The notes beneath the pieces were generated by a model that worked only from the letters and a program-made list of their open reading frames with translations, had not been told where the DNA came from and made no database searches. Shown piece after piece: positions 7,193-13,165 of a stretch of 13,165 nt of DNA. Position numbers and translations under genes: made by a program. This DNA is from a methanogenic archaeon (GTDB lineage Archaea > Thermoplasmatota > Thermoplasmata > Methanomassiliicoccales > Methanomethylophilaceae): contig CADAGG010000015.1 of assembly GCA_902787415.1 (NCBI GenBank), positions 1-13,165 on the forward strand, read 5' to 3'. The number at the start of each line of letters is the position of its first letter. Positions within the stretch are counted from its first letter, which is position 1.

Positions 7193-7756
7193 TCAGACGC
7201 GGTACTTCTCGCGGCCGTAGAGGTTGATGAGGATCATGGACGCCTTCTGTGCAAGCTCCAACGCTCCCCTCTCCTTGCCGACGTTGGCGGGGTCGGAGCG
7301 CTTGAACATCCTGTCGTAGGCCTTGCGGATGATGTGGGCCTCGTCCTCCGGGTACTTGCACCTGAAGCTGATGGGCTGACGGTTCATGATGGAAGGCATG
7401 ACGTGCGCCTCCAGGGTTATGTCCCAGGGGGCGTTGATCAGGTATTTGGAGAAGACCTGCCTGATGTCGTAGCTCGTGACGTACTTGTCGCTGATGACCT
7501 TCTTGAATCCCCTCACGGCTTCGTCGACGGGCATGCCCGCGTAGAGCGAGGAGACGTTCAGTCCCTGCTCCTCCGCATAATCGAGCTTGGCCTTGCCGAC
7601 GTACTTGGGCTCCAGACCGAGGGTGGCGTCGTAGACGGAATCGAAATCGCCCGCCTCAAGATCCACTGCGCAGACTGCGATGGATAGAATCTCGTCATAG
7701 GGGTATCCCTGTGCGCCGTCGCAGATGGCCTCCACCACGTAGATCTTGTCGGTCAT
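7193..7756 (-). CDS. Uncharacterised protein resembling a degenerate DnaQ-type 3'-5' exonuclease fold
   Basis: 187 residues, no assigned function. The layout resembles the DEDD exonuclease (RNase H-like) fold: a first strand with an acidic residue (YVVEAICDG, 6-14), then DEILSIAVCAVDLEAGDF (21-38) as in the second and third strands, GLNVSSLYAGMPVDEAVRGF (65-84) where exonucleases have the 'hGIt ... p.f.ev' segment, YVTSYDIRQVFSKYL (92-106) like the ExoII motif with D97, and RGALELAQKASMIL (163-176) like the ExoIII helix. The catalytic DxE is not preserved, and the ExoIII His and Asp positions appear as R163 and L168, so the protein is probably not an active nuclease. The start at 7756 is supported by a strong TATA box centred about 23 bases upstream. 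The fold assignment is pattern recognition only. Confidence 0.6.
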   Translation of the reverse strand: MTDKIYVVEAICDGAQGYPYDEILSIAVCAVDLEAGDFDSVYDATLGLEPKYVGKAKLDYAEEQGLNVSSLYAGMPVDEAVRGFKKVISDKYVTSYDIRQVFSKYLINAPWDITLEAHVMPSIMNRQPISFRCKYPEDEAHIIRKAYDRMFKRSDPANVGKERGALELAQKASMILINLYGREKYRV

Positions 7757-7772
7757 GCGTTCCCAATCGGCC

Positions 7773-7785
7773 TTATATATAAAAA
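7773..7785 (-). promoter_or_regulatory. Strong TATA box for the DnaQ-like gene, overlapping the T-run after the HdrD-like gene
   Basis: The minus strand reads CTTTTTATATATAAGG around 7771-7786, the best archaeal box A in the window, 23-25 bases before the ATG at 7756. It starts directly after the TGA (7787-7789) of the HdrD-like gene, so its T-run is also well placed to terminate that transcript. Confidence 0.75.
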
Positions 7786-7786
7786 G

Positions 7787-8773
7787 TCACAGGTTAAGGG
7801 GTATCCTGTGGAATTTGAGGGTCTCGGTGTCCCCCGCAGCCATGGCCAGGAGCTCCGCCAAATGGATGACGGGCTTGCCGCCCTCGTAGTTGTCGTAGAA
7901 CCACTGGCAGTTGGGGCAGCCCATGACGATGACGTCGGCCTCGGCGCATTCGGCCTCCCTCTCGGCCATCAGCTTGTCGTTGATGCCCTTGACGTTCTTA
8001 CCGCAGCAGCCGTAGGCGTTTCCCACGTACTCGGCGCCGGTGGCCTCCACGATGGCGATGATGTCCTTCATGTACCTCTCGGCGGAGCATCCGGGCTCGA
8101 TGGCTACCTTCAGCTTGACACCGGGGAGCTTCCTGATCCTGTCGAGGTACTTCACGAGGTAGGTGCAGATGTGCGGGGCATATACTCCCGACCTGCCGAG
8201 CTCGTCGGTGCATCCGGCGCAGAGGGTGACGGTGTCCTTCCCGTGGGCCTTGGCGCGCATCTTGTACTTGTACTCGTTGCGCTCGGGCTCCTCCATCACG
8301 CGGAAGGGCACGGGATACATGCAGCAGGTGTTCTCCGGCAGCTCCCCGAGGCCGATGCCCAGTGCCTGGAAGGCCTTGACGGCAGCGTATTTGAGATAGG
8401 GGAGACGGCCCTGCACGATGCATCCGGGGAGCATGTAGACGTCGTTCCCCTCGGTGTAGGCGGGCACCTTCTCCTTCCACTCGTCGGAGGCGGGAGGTAT
8501 GGAATACCCCGTGGACTCGAAGCTCTCGGGCACCTGCGCGTTGAGGTACTCGGCCCTGAGATAGAGCAGGGCTAGCTTGGGGTCGGTGTGCTTGCAGACC
8601 TCGCTGCACTTGCCGCACCCGATGCACATGGTGGCGTTGGCGTTGTCCCTCTCGAGCATGGAGAGCCACGGGCTGCATCCGCCGTACTTGAACGAGGGGC
8701 AGACCTTCTCGCATCTCCTGCAGCCGAGGCAGGAGGCCATGATGTCCTCCACGAAAGAGGGTAACGCGCACAT
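7787..8773 (-). CDS. HdrD-like iron-sulfur protein: two [4Fe-4S] ferredoxin motifs plus two CCG domains
   Basis: A 328-residue electron-transfer protein of the HdrD/GlcF type. The ferredoxin part has C15-x2-C18-x2-C21-x3-C25-P and C50-x2-C53-x2-C56-x3-C60, with an extra C33. Two cysteine-rich CCG domains follow. The first is C118-x31-C150C151-x33-C185-x2-C188, close to the CX31-39CCX35-36CXXC consensus that holds the catalytic noncubane cluster in heterodisulfide reductase. The second is shorter: C229-x26-C256C257-x28-C286-x2-C289. In methanogens HdrD reduces the CoM-S-S-CoB heterodisulfide; relatives serve lactate, glycolate or other oxidations. It is shorter than typical HdrD (about 400 residues) and no hdrE, fpo or mvh gene is nearby, so its partner is unknown. 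A TATA box centred 26 bases before 8773 supports the start. Class certain, substrate not. Confidence 0.88.
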   Translation of the reverse strand: MCALPSFVEDIMASCLGCRRCEKVCPSFKYGGCSPWLSMLERDNANATMCIGCGKCSEVCKHTDPKLALLYLRAEYLNAQVPESFESTGYSIPPASDEWKEKVPAYTEGNDVYMLPGCIVQGRLPYLKYAAVKAFQALGIGLGELPENTCCMYPVPFRVMEEPERNEYKYKMRAKAHGKDTVTLCAGCTDELGRSGVYAPHICTYLVKYLDRIRKLPGVKLKVAIEPGCSAERYMKDIIAIVEATGAEYVGNAYGCCGKNVKGINDKLMAEREAECAEADVIVMGCPNCQWFYDNYEGGKPVIHLAELLAMAAGDTETLKFHRIPLNL

Positions 8774-8794
8774 ACGACGGGGATAGCGAATCCC

Positions 8795-8804
8795 GATTAT
8801 ATCC
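8795..8804 (-). promoter_or_regulatory. TATA box for the HdrD-like gene
   Basis: The minus strand reads GGATATAATC, centred about 26 bases upstream of the ATG at 8773, implying a leaderless mRNA. It touches the divergent TATA box at 8803-8811. Confidence 0.55.
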
Positions 8805-8811
8805 TTTTATC
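8803..8811 (+). promoter_or_regulatory. TATA box for the ASCH gene
   Basis: CCTTTTATC is centred about 27 bases before the ATG at 8834. It overlaps the edge of the minus-strand box, so the two divergent leaderless genes share a 60-base promoter. Confidence 0.5.
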
Positions 8812-8833
8812 AGCGGATGACGATTACCGTCCG

Positions 8834-9220
8834 ATGCGCGGACTCCTGATGATGAAGTACTACCTCGATGAGATCCTCGACGGGAAGAAGGACACCGACG
8901 CCCGCCTGTATCCCACCGGCACCAGAGGTACCATCGCACTCGTCGACTCCGCCACCTTCAAGGTGTACGGATTGGCCGAGCTCACGGGGTGCGACACCAT
9001 CTCCTACGAGGAGTTCGTGAGGTGGCATCAGGTGGGCCCCTTCTCGCAGACCGCCATCGCCCCCTACCACGCCGGGAAGGCCTGCTATTCCTACCGCCTA
9101 GAGAACGCCCGCAGGATCGCCGTGCCGGTGAAGGTCGCTAAAGACCCAGACGCCAAGATGTGGATGGAAATCCCGGACTCCGTGGTCAAGACGTTCTCCT
9201 ACCAGAGGACGCTGTTCTGA
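8834..9220 (+). CDS. ASCH-domain (PUA-like) protein
   Basis: A 128-residue single-domain protein of the ASCH superfamily, a PUA-like beta-barrel associated with RNA binding; one bacterial branch (YqfB) hydrolyses N4-acetylcytidine. The family layout is clear: the opening strand and helix (MRGLLMMKYYLDEILDGKK, 1-19) before the signature position where relatives read GKKTWEIR (here K18, K19, D20, T21, D22, A23, R24), then RGTIALVDSATFKVYGLAEL (31-50), and near the end YSYRLENARRIAVPV (85-99) and the last strand (AKMWMEIPD). The signature is partly changed (TWEI to DTDA), so ligand or activity may differ from the better-conserved archaeal members. The start has a TATA box 27 bases upstream. It is transcribed away from the HdrD-like gene and ends 46 bases before the coiled-coil gene, which has its own promoter. 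Confidence 0.8.
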   Translation: MRGLLMMKYYLDEILDGKKDTDARLYPTGTRGTIALVDSATFKVYGLAELTGCDTISYEEFVRWHQVGPFSQTAIAPYHAGKACYSYRLENARRIAVPVKVAKDPDAKMWMEIPDSVVKTFSYQRTLF

Positions 9221-9237
9221 CAATAACATAATGTCCG

Positions 9238-9247
9238 TTTTATATGG
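9238..9247 (+). promoter_or_regulatory. TATA box for the coiled-coil / nuclease operon
   Basis: TTTTATATGG is centred about 25 bases before the ATG at 9267 and begins 17 bases after the ASCH stop. It indicates that the three-gene operon has its own promoter and a leaderless first gene. Confidence 0.65.
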
Positions 9248-9266
9248 CTACAACATACCCCCGCAC

Positions 9267-10040
9267 ATGGAGAAAGGAGAGGGTTCCGCCGAAGAATTGA
9301 TGTGGCTCCTTGAGGAGCGCAGACGCCGTGCCGGCGACATCGGGGAGCAGCTCTCCGCAGAATCCGATCCCGAGCTCGCGAAGGGTCTGAAGGGCATGCT
9401 CGCCATGCTCAACGACGAGATCGCGGAGCTCGAGCGCAGGCTCGACGAGATGGAGGACGAGGGCCCCGACTACGACGCGGAGATCGCCGACATAGATTCG
9501 AAGCTGGCGGACATCGCCTCGCAGATGCAGCTGGAGACCGACCCCGTGGTGCGCAACAACCTGGAGGTGTCCAAGCGCTTCCTGCAGATGGAGCGCAACC
9601 ATCTGCTGGTGGAGAAGACGCAGGGAACCCCCAGAAGGGATCCCCTGGAGGAGCGCATCGAGGACCTCTCCAGGAAGCTGGAGGCCGGCCGCGCCTACGC
9701 CGCCGAGCTCGAGAACCGTCTCGCCAAGGCCGAGAAGGAGATTTCCTACTACAAGCGCCTGGCGGAGAACCCCGACCGGAACGTGTCCTGCGACACCACC
9801 AGGGTCACCGTCACCGCCGAGGCGCTGTCGGAGCTCCGCAACGAGGCCAAGCTCAAGGCCATCGAGAACGGCAACCTGAAGATGGAGAACCGGGAGCTCA
9901 AGAACCAGATCGACATGCTCCGCAGGAACATCAGGGAGCTTACCGAGCACTGCAGGGACGCGGATTCGCAGATAATGAAGCAGCAGGCCGCCCTGGCCCT
10001 GCTGCGCAAACAGTTGGAAGAAGGAAAAGGAGGTCAGTGA
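9267..10040 (+). CDS. Coiled-coil protein of unknown function, first gene of the nuclease operon
   Basis: 257 residues, almost wholly charged helix with heptad-like spacing: about 8-63, 70-117, 125-165 and 185-252. A short non-helical break with C/D/T-rich sequence (NVSCDTTRVTVT) lies near 170-182. The first half contains two related units offset by 58 residues: AGDIGEQLSAESDPEL (22-37) and LADIASQMQLETDPVV (80-95), each followed by a long helix. There is no signal peptide, membrane segment or catalytic motif. The ATG at 9267 is chosen over the in-frame ATG at 9231 because the latter lies upstream of the TATA box. The next gene starts directly after the stop (TGA then GTG). A structural or bridging role for the nuclease downstream is plausible but only from context. 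Confidence 0.8.
   Translation: MEKGEGSAEELMWLLEERRRRAGDIGEQLSAESDPELAKGLKGMLAMLNDEIAELERRLDEMEDEGPDYDAEIADIDSKLADIASQMQLETDPVVRNNLEVSKRFLQMERNHLLVEKTQGTPRRDPLEERIEDLSRKLEAGRAYAAELENRLAKAEKEISYYKRLAENPDRNVSCDTTRVTVTAEALSELRNEAKLKAIENGNLKMENRELKNQIDMLRRNIRELTEHCRDADSQIMKQQAALALLRKQLEEGKGGQ
10029..10034 (+). promoter_or_regulatory. Shine-Dalgarno site deciding a GTG start
   Basis: GGAGGT lies six bases before GTG at 10041, inside the last codons of the coiled-coil gene. It supports the GTG, which follows the previous stop with no gap, and suggests coupled translation. Confidence 0.75.
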
Positions 10041-10550
10041 GTGTCGAAGAAGAAGTTCAGCAGGAAGATCGAGAACGCATCCGAGAATAAGCTCGTGCGC
10101 ATGTACGCCGAGAGGCTCGACCGCGACCCCTCGTACAGGGCCGAGCGGGAGCTGGCGAAGCTCTCCGAGGTCATCCCCGACCCTGTGAAGGAGGACCTCC
10201 TCTACCACTACTACGCGGCGGAGTCCGAGAAGCTCGAGCGCCAGAGGTTCAAGCTGCTCACCGGCTACGGACAGTGCAGGGGCAGCCTCGTCGTCCACGA
10301 CAGGTCCGTGGTGGTAAGCTGCTGCCGCGAGATGTCCGCCCTCGTCGCCTACCAGGGCGCCTACTACCAGGAGCGCTTCATCTACGTGCCCGGCAAGGAC
10401 CAGAAGAACGCCTGCCGCTCCGGAGGCAGCGTCTACCTCCTCGACAACACGGAGGACCTCCGGCTCGACTGCTGCCCCTTCTGCGGCGCATCCATCCACG
10501 AGAAGATCGATTTCTACCGGGAACCCGAAGAGGAAGGACAGGAGGAATGA
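10041..10550 (+). CDS. Small cysteine-rich protein of unknown function with a CPxCG knuckle
   Basis: 169 residues starting at GTG, with a strong Shine-Dalgarno. The N-terminal 75 residues are basic then helical (KKKFSRKIENASENKLVRMY). The middle and C-terminal parts contain C79, C94-C95, C125 and a DCCPFCGASI segment with C145-x2-C148, a zinc-ribbon-like knuckle. A second knuckle is not obvious, though C79 or C94/C95 could complete a site. The tail is acidic (EPEEEGQEE). I do not recognise the family. It sits between the coiled-coil gene (no gap) and the AddB-like nuclease gene (ATGA overlap), so the three are almost certainly co-expressed. A nucleic-acid-binding or assembly role is possible, from context only. 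Confidence 0.8.
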   Translation: MSKKKFSRKIENASENKLVRMYAERLDRDPSYRAERELAKLSEVIPDPVKEDLLYHYYAAESEKLERQRFKLLTGYGQCRGSLVVHDRSVVVSCCREMSALVAYQGAYYQERFIYVPGKDQKNACRSGGSVYLLDNTEDLRLDCCPFCGASIHEKIDFYREPEEEGQEE

Positions 10551-13165
10551 CCCTGAGGAGAGCCAAGTCCATCGACGAGCTCTACGAGGAGGTCAAGGGG
10601 TTCGACTACGTCCTGACCTGCGACGCGGCCCTGGCCACCGCCCTCAACGCCAAGATCGACGACTTCCGTCTCGGCGGGTTCGCGTACACCCCCAAGCAGA
10701 TAGCCGGCATGCTGGAGACCAGGGTCCTCGGCGAGAAGGCCTACTCCGACCTGGAAACGATCGAGGCCATCGAGAAGGAGACCGGCTACGACTTCGCCTA
10801 CATCCACGGTGAACTGGAGAACATCCGCGACATCATGAGGTACACCGAGGAGGTCGCAAAATATCTGCCCACCTCCAAATCGAGGAAGGTCCTGGAGGCC
10901 TTCGACGGCCTTCCCACCCTGCAGAAGCTGATGAGCATCTACGACCCCGAGGTCTACCGTACCGAGTTCAGGGGTAAGAGCTGTGCCGTCATCGGTCTCG
11001 AGTTCTTCAACCAGCTCGACAAGAAATTCGTACCTCTGGAACATGCGGAGATCGACCTCTTCACGAAGGAAGAATACTCCATCGATGTCATCCGCGCCAT
11101 CGGCAACGACAGGCAGATCGCCGGCAGTGTGGCGGACCTCATCACACCCGAGACCGCCGACGACACCGCCATCGTCCTCGATTCCTCCGGCCCCATCGCG
11201 GACGCCATCCGCTCCGCGCTCTACCGCAGGAAGATCCCTTTCAAGAACGGACTCGACGTGAAGGACCTCGCGCAGGTGAGGGACTTCGTGGAGTTCCTCA
11301 CCCTCGCCCTCGACTACCCGACCCTCAGGGCGGGAGACGTCCGCGAGCTGTTCTCCGGATACTACAAAGGCAACACAGCGGAAAACAAGGACTTCAGCAA
11401 TCTCGACCCGAAACTCGACAACTACCTTCTTTCGAAGGTCCACTTCGACAAACCGTGCGACCCCGTCACCCGCCGCCTCATGGAGACCATGAGGGACATC
11501 AGGCAGATGACCTTCGCAGAGGCCATGGAGAACCTCTTCCAGGGCTGGCCCCAGAGGAAGACCTCGGTGGCCATCCTGGTGGACAGCATGCATCTCGCCG
11601 GAAAGAAAGTGACCCCCGCACTCGTGAACAGGATCTCCTACGCAGTCAACAACATCGGCGACCTCAAGCACAACGAGCAGGTCCCCGAGTACGAGAGGAA
11701 GGGCGTCCTCCTGGCGGACAGCAGGAATGCATACTACGTGGACAGGCCCTTCGTCATCTTCATCGGACTGGACGCCTCATGGGACGTCACCGCCGCAGGC
11801 AAGGACTACGTCGACAAGGAGGCCCTGGAGGAGCAGAACGCGGACCGCATCAGCATCCTCCTGCAGCAGGGGGAGCAGAGGATCTACGCCGTCAAACCCG
11901 TGAACGACGGAAAGGAGAACGTCCCCGCCAGCGCCTTCCAGACCATTTACGAGGGAAAGAAGATCGAGAAGTTCGCGGACATCTGCGGGAGCTATGTGGA
12001 AGGCACCTGGTCCAGGACCAAGGTGCGCGAGTCCAGCACCGCGGGGGAGATCGAAGTCGCGGGAGAACCCGAAGTGAAGGACTTCTCCAAGACCGACTAC
12101 AACAACTACGCCGACTGCCCTCTGAAGTTCATGTTCTCCAAGGTGCTCCCCACGGAGGACAGTGACACCGCCATCTTCGGGACCGTGCTCCACGATTTCG
12201 CCGAGTTCTACTTCTGCTATCCGGAGATAGTGAAGGAGAACGGTCTCGACTACTATGTGGAACGCCTCAACTCCATGTACGCGGGACTTTCCAGCGACAG
12301 CCTCGAGGACCTGGACGTGAGCAAGTTCAGGTTATACATCCGCAACATCGTGAGGTTCATCGACAGGGTCAGGCCGGACGAGGTCCCCCTGGATTCGGTG
12401 CAGACCGGCCGCAAGTACCGCAACACGTTCATGCTCGACGAGGGCAAGAACGCCACCAGCTCCATGACCGAGGCCCAGTTCAATTCCAAGGCACCGCTCT
12501 TCGCGAAGTACGACCTCTGCATCGACAACGTCATCTTCGACTACAAGACGGGCAAGACCAAGAACGCCAAGGACATAATCGACAGGTTCTCGCGCAAGAC
12601 GAAATCCTATCACGAGTTCCAGCCCCTCATCTATCTCAAGGCGCTGTCCGAGAACAGGGGAGTGCCCTGCAGTTTCAAACTGTTCTTCCTGGGGGACAAC
12701 CTCATAGAATCGGTGGACGACGATTTCGATATCATGAGGAACCTGAGGGAGATCAGGCTGGTCGGGGAGACCTCGGCAGAGATGGTCCTGAAGAGCGGCG
12801 GAGTGCTCCACGACTACTGCGCCCGCACCAAGGCATACACCAAATATGCAGACCGCTGGGACATGGTATCTCCCATGCTGCTCGACATGTACGAACGGGG
12901 CTGTCTCGATGCGGATGCAGACCCCACCGCGATGCTGAACCTGGTGGGCCTGAGTTCCGCCGATACCAACCGCAAGAACGTGAGGGGCCTGTTCTCGAAT
13001 GCCGCCAAGTACCTCAGGCAGGAGTACTTCACCGAGGGCAACGAGACCGTCATAGTCCCGTCCGACACCATGGAGAGGTTCGTCGAACAGCTCACCAAGG
13101 ACCATGCATCCGCCTACCACGAGATGAAGGTACCCATATACGACCTCAGGAAGGGGAAGTTGGAC
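10547..13165 (+). CDS. AddB/RecB-family PD-(D/E)XK nuclease with inactive helicase-like region (3' end off window)
   Basis: At least 873 residues, frame open at the window end. Residues 1-60 (KGFDYVLTCDAALATALNA, then GGFAYTP) resemble the start of archaeal RecB-like nucleases and contain no Walker A. Residues about 205-290 look like a UvrD C-terminal helicase region (DDTAIVLDSSGPIADAI), and RPFVIFIGLDASW (400-412) matches the 'VF-iGLNEG' strand of AddB. The nuclease domain follows: DYNNYADCPLKFMF with C524, FGTVLHDFAEF with H549, D656 in AKYDLCID, D665 and K667 in FDYKTGK, and Q692 in EFQPLIYL, giving a complete PD-(D/E)XK active site. I see no AddB-type CxxCxxxxxC cluster so far. AddB works with a helicase-nuclease partner in DNA-end resection; a UvrD-like helicase gene just downstream would be expected. 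The start overlaps the previous stop (ATGA), with GGAGG almost touching it. Confidence 0.85.
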   Translation, partial: MTLRRAKSIDELYEEVKGFDYVLTCDAALATALNAKIDDFRLGGFAYTPKQIAGMLETRVLGEKAYSDLETIEAIEKETGYDFAYIHGELENIRDIMRYTEEVAKYLPTSKSRKVLEAFDGLPTLQKLMSIYDPEVYRTEFRGKSCAVIGLEFFNQLDKKFVPLEHAEIDLFTKEEYSIDVIRAIGNDRQIAGSVADLITPETADDTAIVLDSSGPIADAIRSALYRRKIPFKNGLDVKDLAQVRDFVEFLTLALDYPTLRAGDVRELFSGYYKGNTAENKDFSNLDPKLDNYLLSKVHFDKPCDPVTRRLMETMRDIRQMTFAEAMENLFQGWPQRKTSVAILVDSMHLAGKKVTPALVNRISYAVNNIGDLKHNEQVPEYERKGVLLADSRNAYYVDRPFVIFIGLDASWDVTAAGKDYVDKEALEEQNADRISILLQQGEQRIYAVKPVNDGKENVPASAFQTIYEGKKIEKFADICGSYVEGTWSRTKVRESSTAGEIEVAGEPEVKDFSKTDYNNYADCPLKFMFSKVLPTEDSDTAIFGTVLHDFAEFYFCYPEIVKENGLDYYVERLNSMYAGLSSDSLEDLDVSKFRLYIRNIVRFIDRVRPDEVPLDSVQTGRKYRNTFMLDEGKNATSSMTEAQFNSKAPLFAKYDLCIDNVIFDYKTGKTKNAKDIIDRFSRKTKSYHEFQPLIYLKALSENRGVPCSFKLFFLGDNLIESVDDDFDIMRNLREIRLVGETSAEMVLKSGGVLHDYCARTKAYTKYADRWDMVSPMLLDMYERGCLDADADPTAMLNLVGLSSADTNRKNVRGLFSNAAKYLRQEYFTEGNETVIVPSDTMERFVEQLTKDHASAYHEMKVPIYDLRKGKLD

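Noticed and set aside
9231-9266. ATG at 9231 as the start of the coiled-coil gene
   Set aside because: The extra 12 codons include the TATA box; 9267 fits the leaderless spacing seen elsewhere.
9240-10499. 419-residue minus-strand open frame across the coiled-coil and cysteine-rich genes
   Set aside because: The translation is rich in L, V, G and H, typical of the complement of GAG/CTC-rich helical genes. The plus-strand genes have a promoter, a Shine-Dalgarno and tight spacing.
10514-11671. 385-residue minus-strand open frame over the nuclease gene
   Set aside because: It is a shadow of the AddB-like gene, whose plus-strand domains are recognisable.
12332-13120. 262-residue minus-strand open frame
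   Set aside because: It is antisense to the nuclease domain with the DYKTGK motif and shows no domain of its own.

Overview
The window reads as a chromosomal segment of a methanogenic archaeon, most likely of the order Methanomassiliicoccales (class Thermoplasmata). The reasons are: an archaeal-type glutamyl-tRNA synthetase; archaeal TATA boxes placed about 25 bases before several start codons; a heterodisulfide-reductase-like iron-sulfur protein; high G+C with strong GC3 bias; a mix of archaeal genes and genes that look bacterial; and stop codons that are nearly all TGA (one TAA, no TAG among the intact genes), as expected in a lineage that decodes TAG as pyrrolysine. The order-level placement is inference from these traits, not from a marker tree.

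Layout. 1-1389 (minus): DEAD-box RNA helicase, cut off by the window edge. 1497-2297 (minus): a bacterial-like MTA/SAH nucleosidase carrying an apparent export/lipoprotein signal. 2539-3225 (minus): an ACT-domain protein, divergent from 3397-5073 (plus), archaeal GluRS. 5168-6151 and 6148-6804 (plus): a two-gene unit of a D-lactate-dehydrogenase-like enzyme and a Sel1-repeat protein. 6808-7124 (minus): a broken remnant of an Rpn/PD-(D/E)XK transposase-nuclease gene. 7193-7756 (minus): a probably inactive DnaQ-exonuclease-fold protein. 7787-8773 (minus): an HdrD-like protein with two ferredoxin clusters and two CCG domains, divergent from 8834-9220 (plus), an ASCH-domain protein. 9267 to the right edge (plus): a tight operon of a coiled-coil protein, a small cysteine-rich protein and a large AddB/RecB-type nuclease that runs off the window.

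How the parts relate. The left half is mostly housekeeping (RNA remodelling, nucleoside salvage, tRNA charging, an amino-acid-sensing candidate) with acquired metabolic enzymes. The right-hand operon is the most interesting unit: its last gene has the architecture of the non-ATPase subunit of an AddAB-like DNA-end-processing complex, and it is preceded by two uncharacterised proteins whose start signals couple them to it. No stretch above 300 bases lacks a gene. I see no tRNA, rRNA, CRISPR array or intact insertion sequence.
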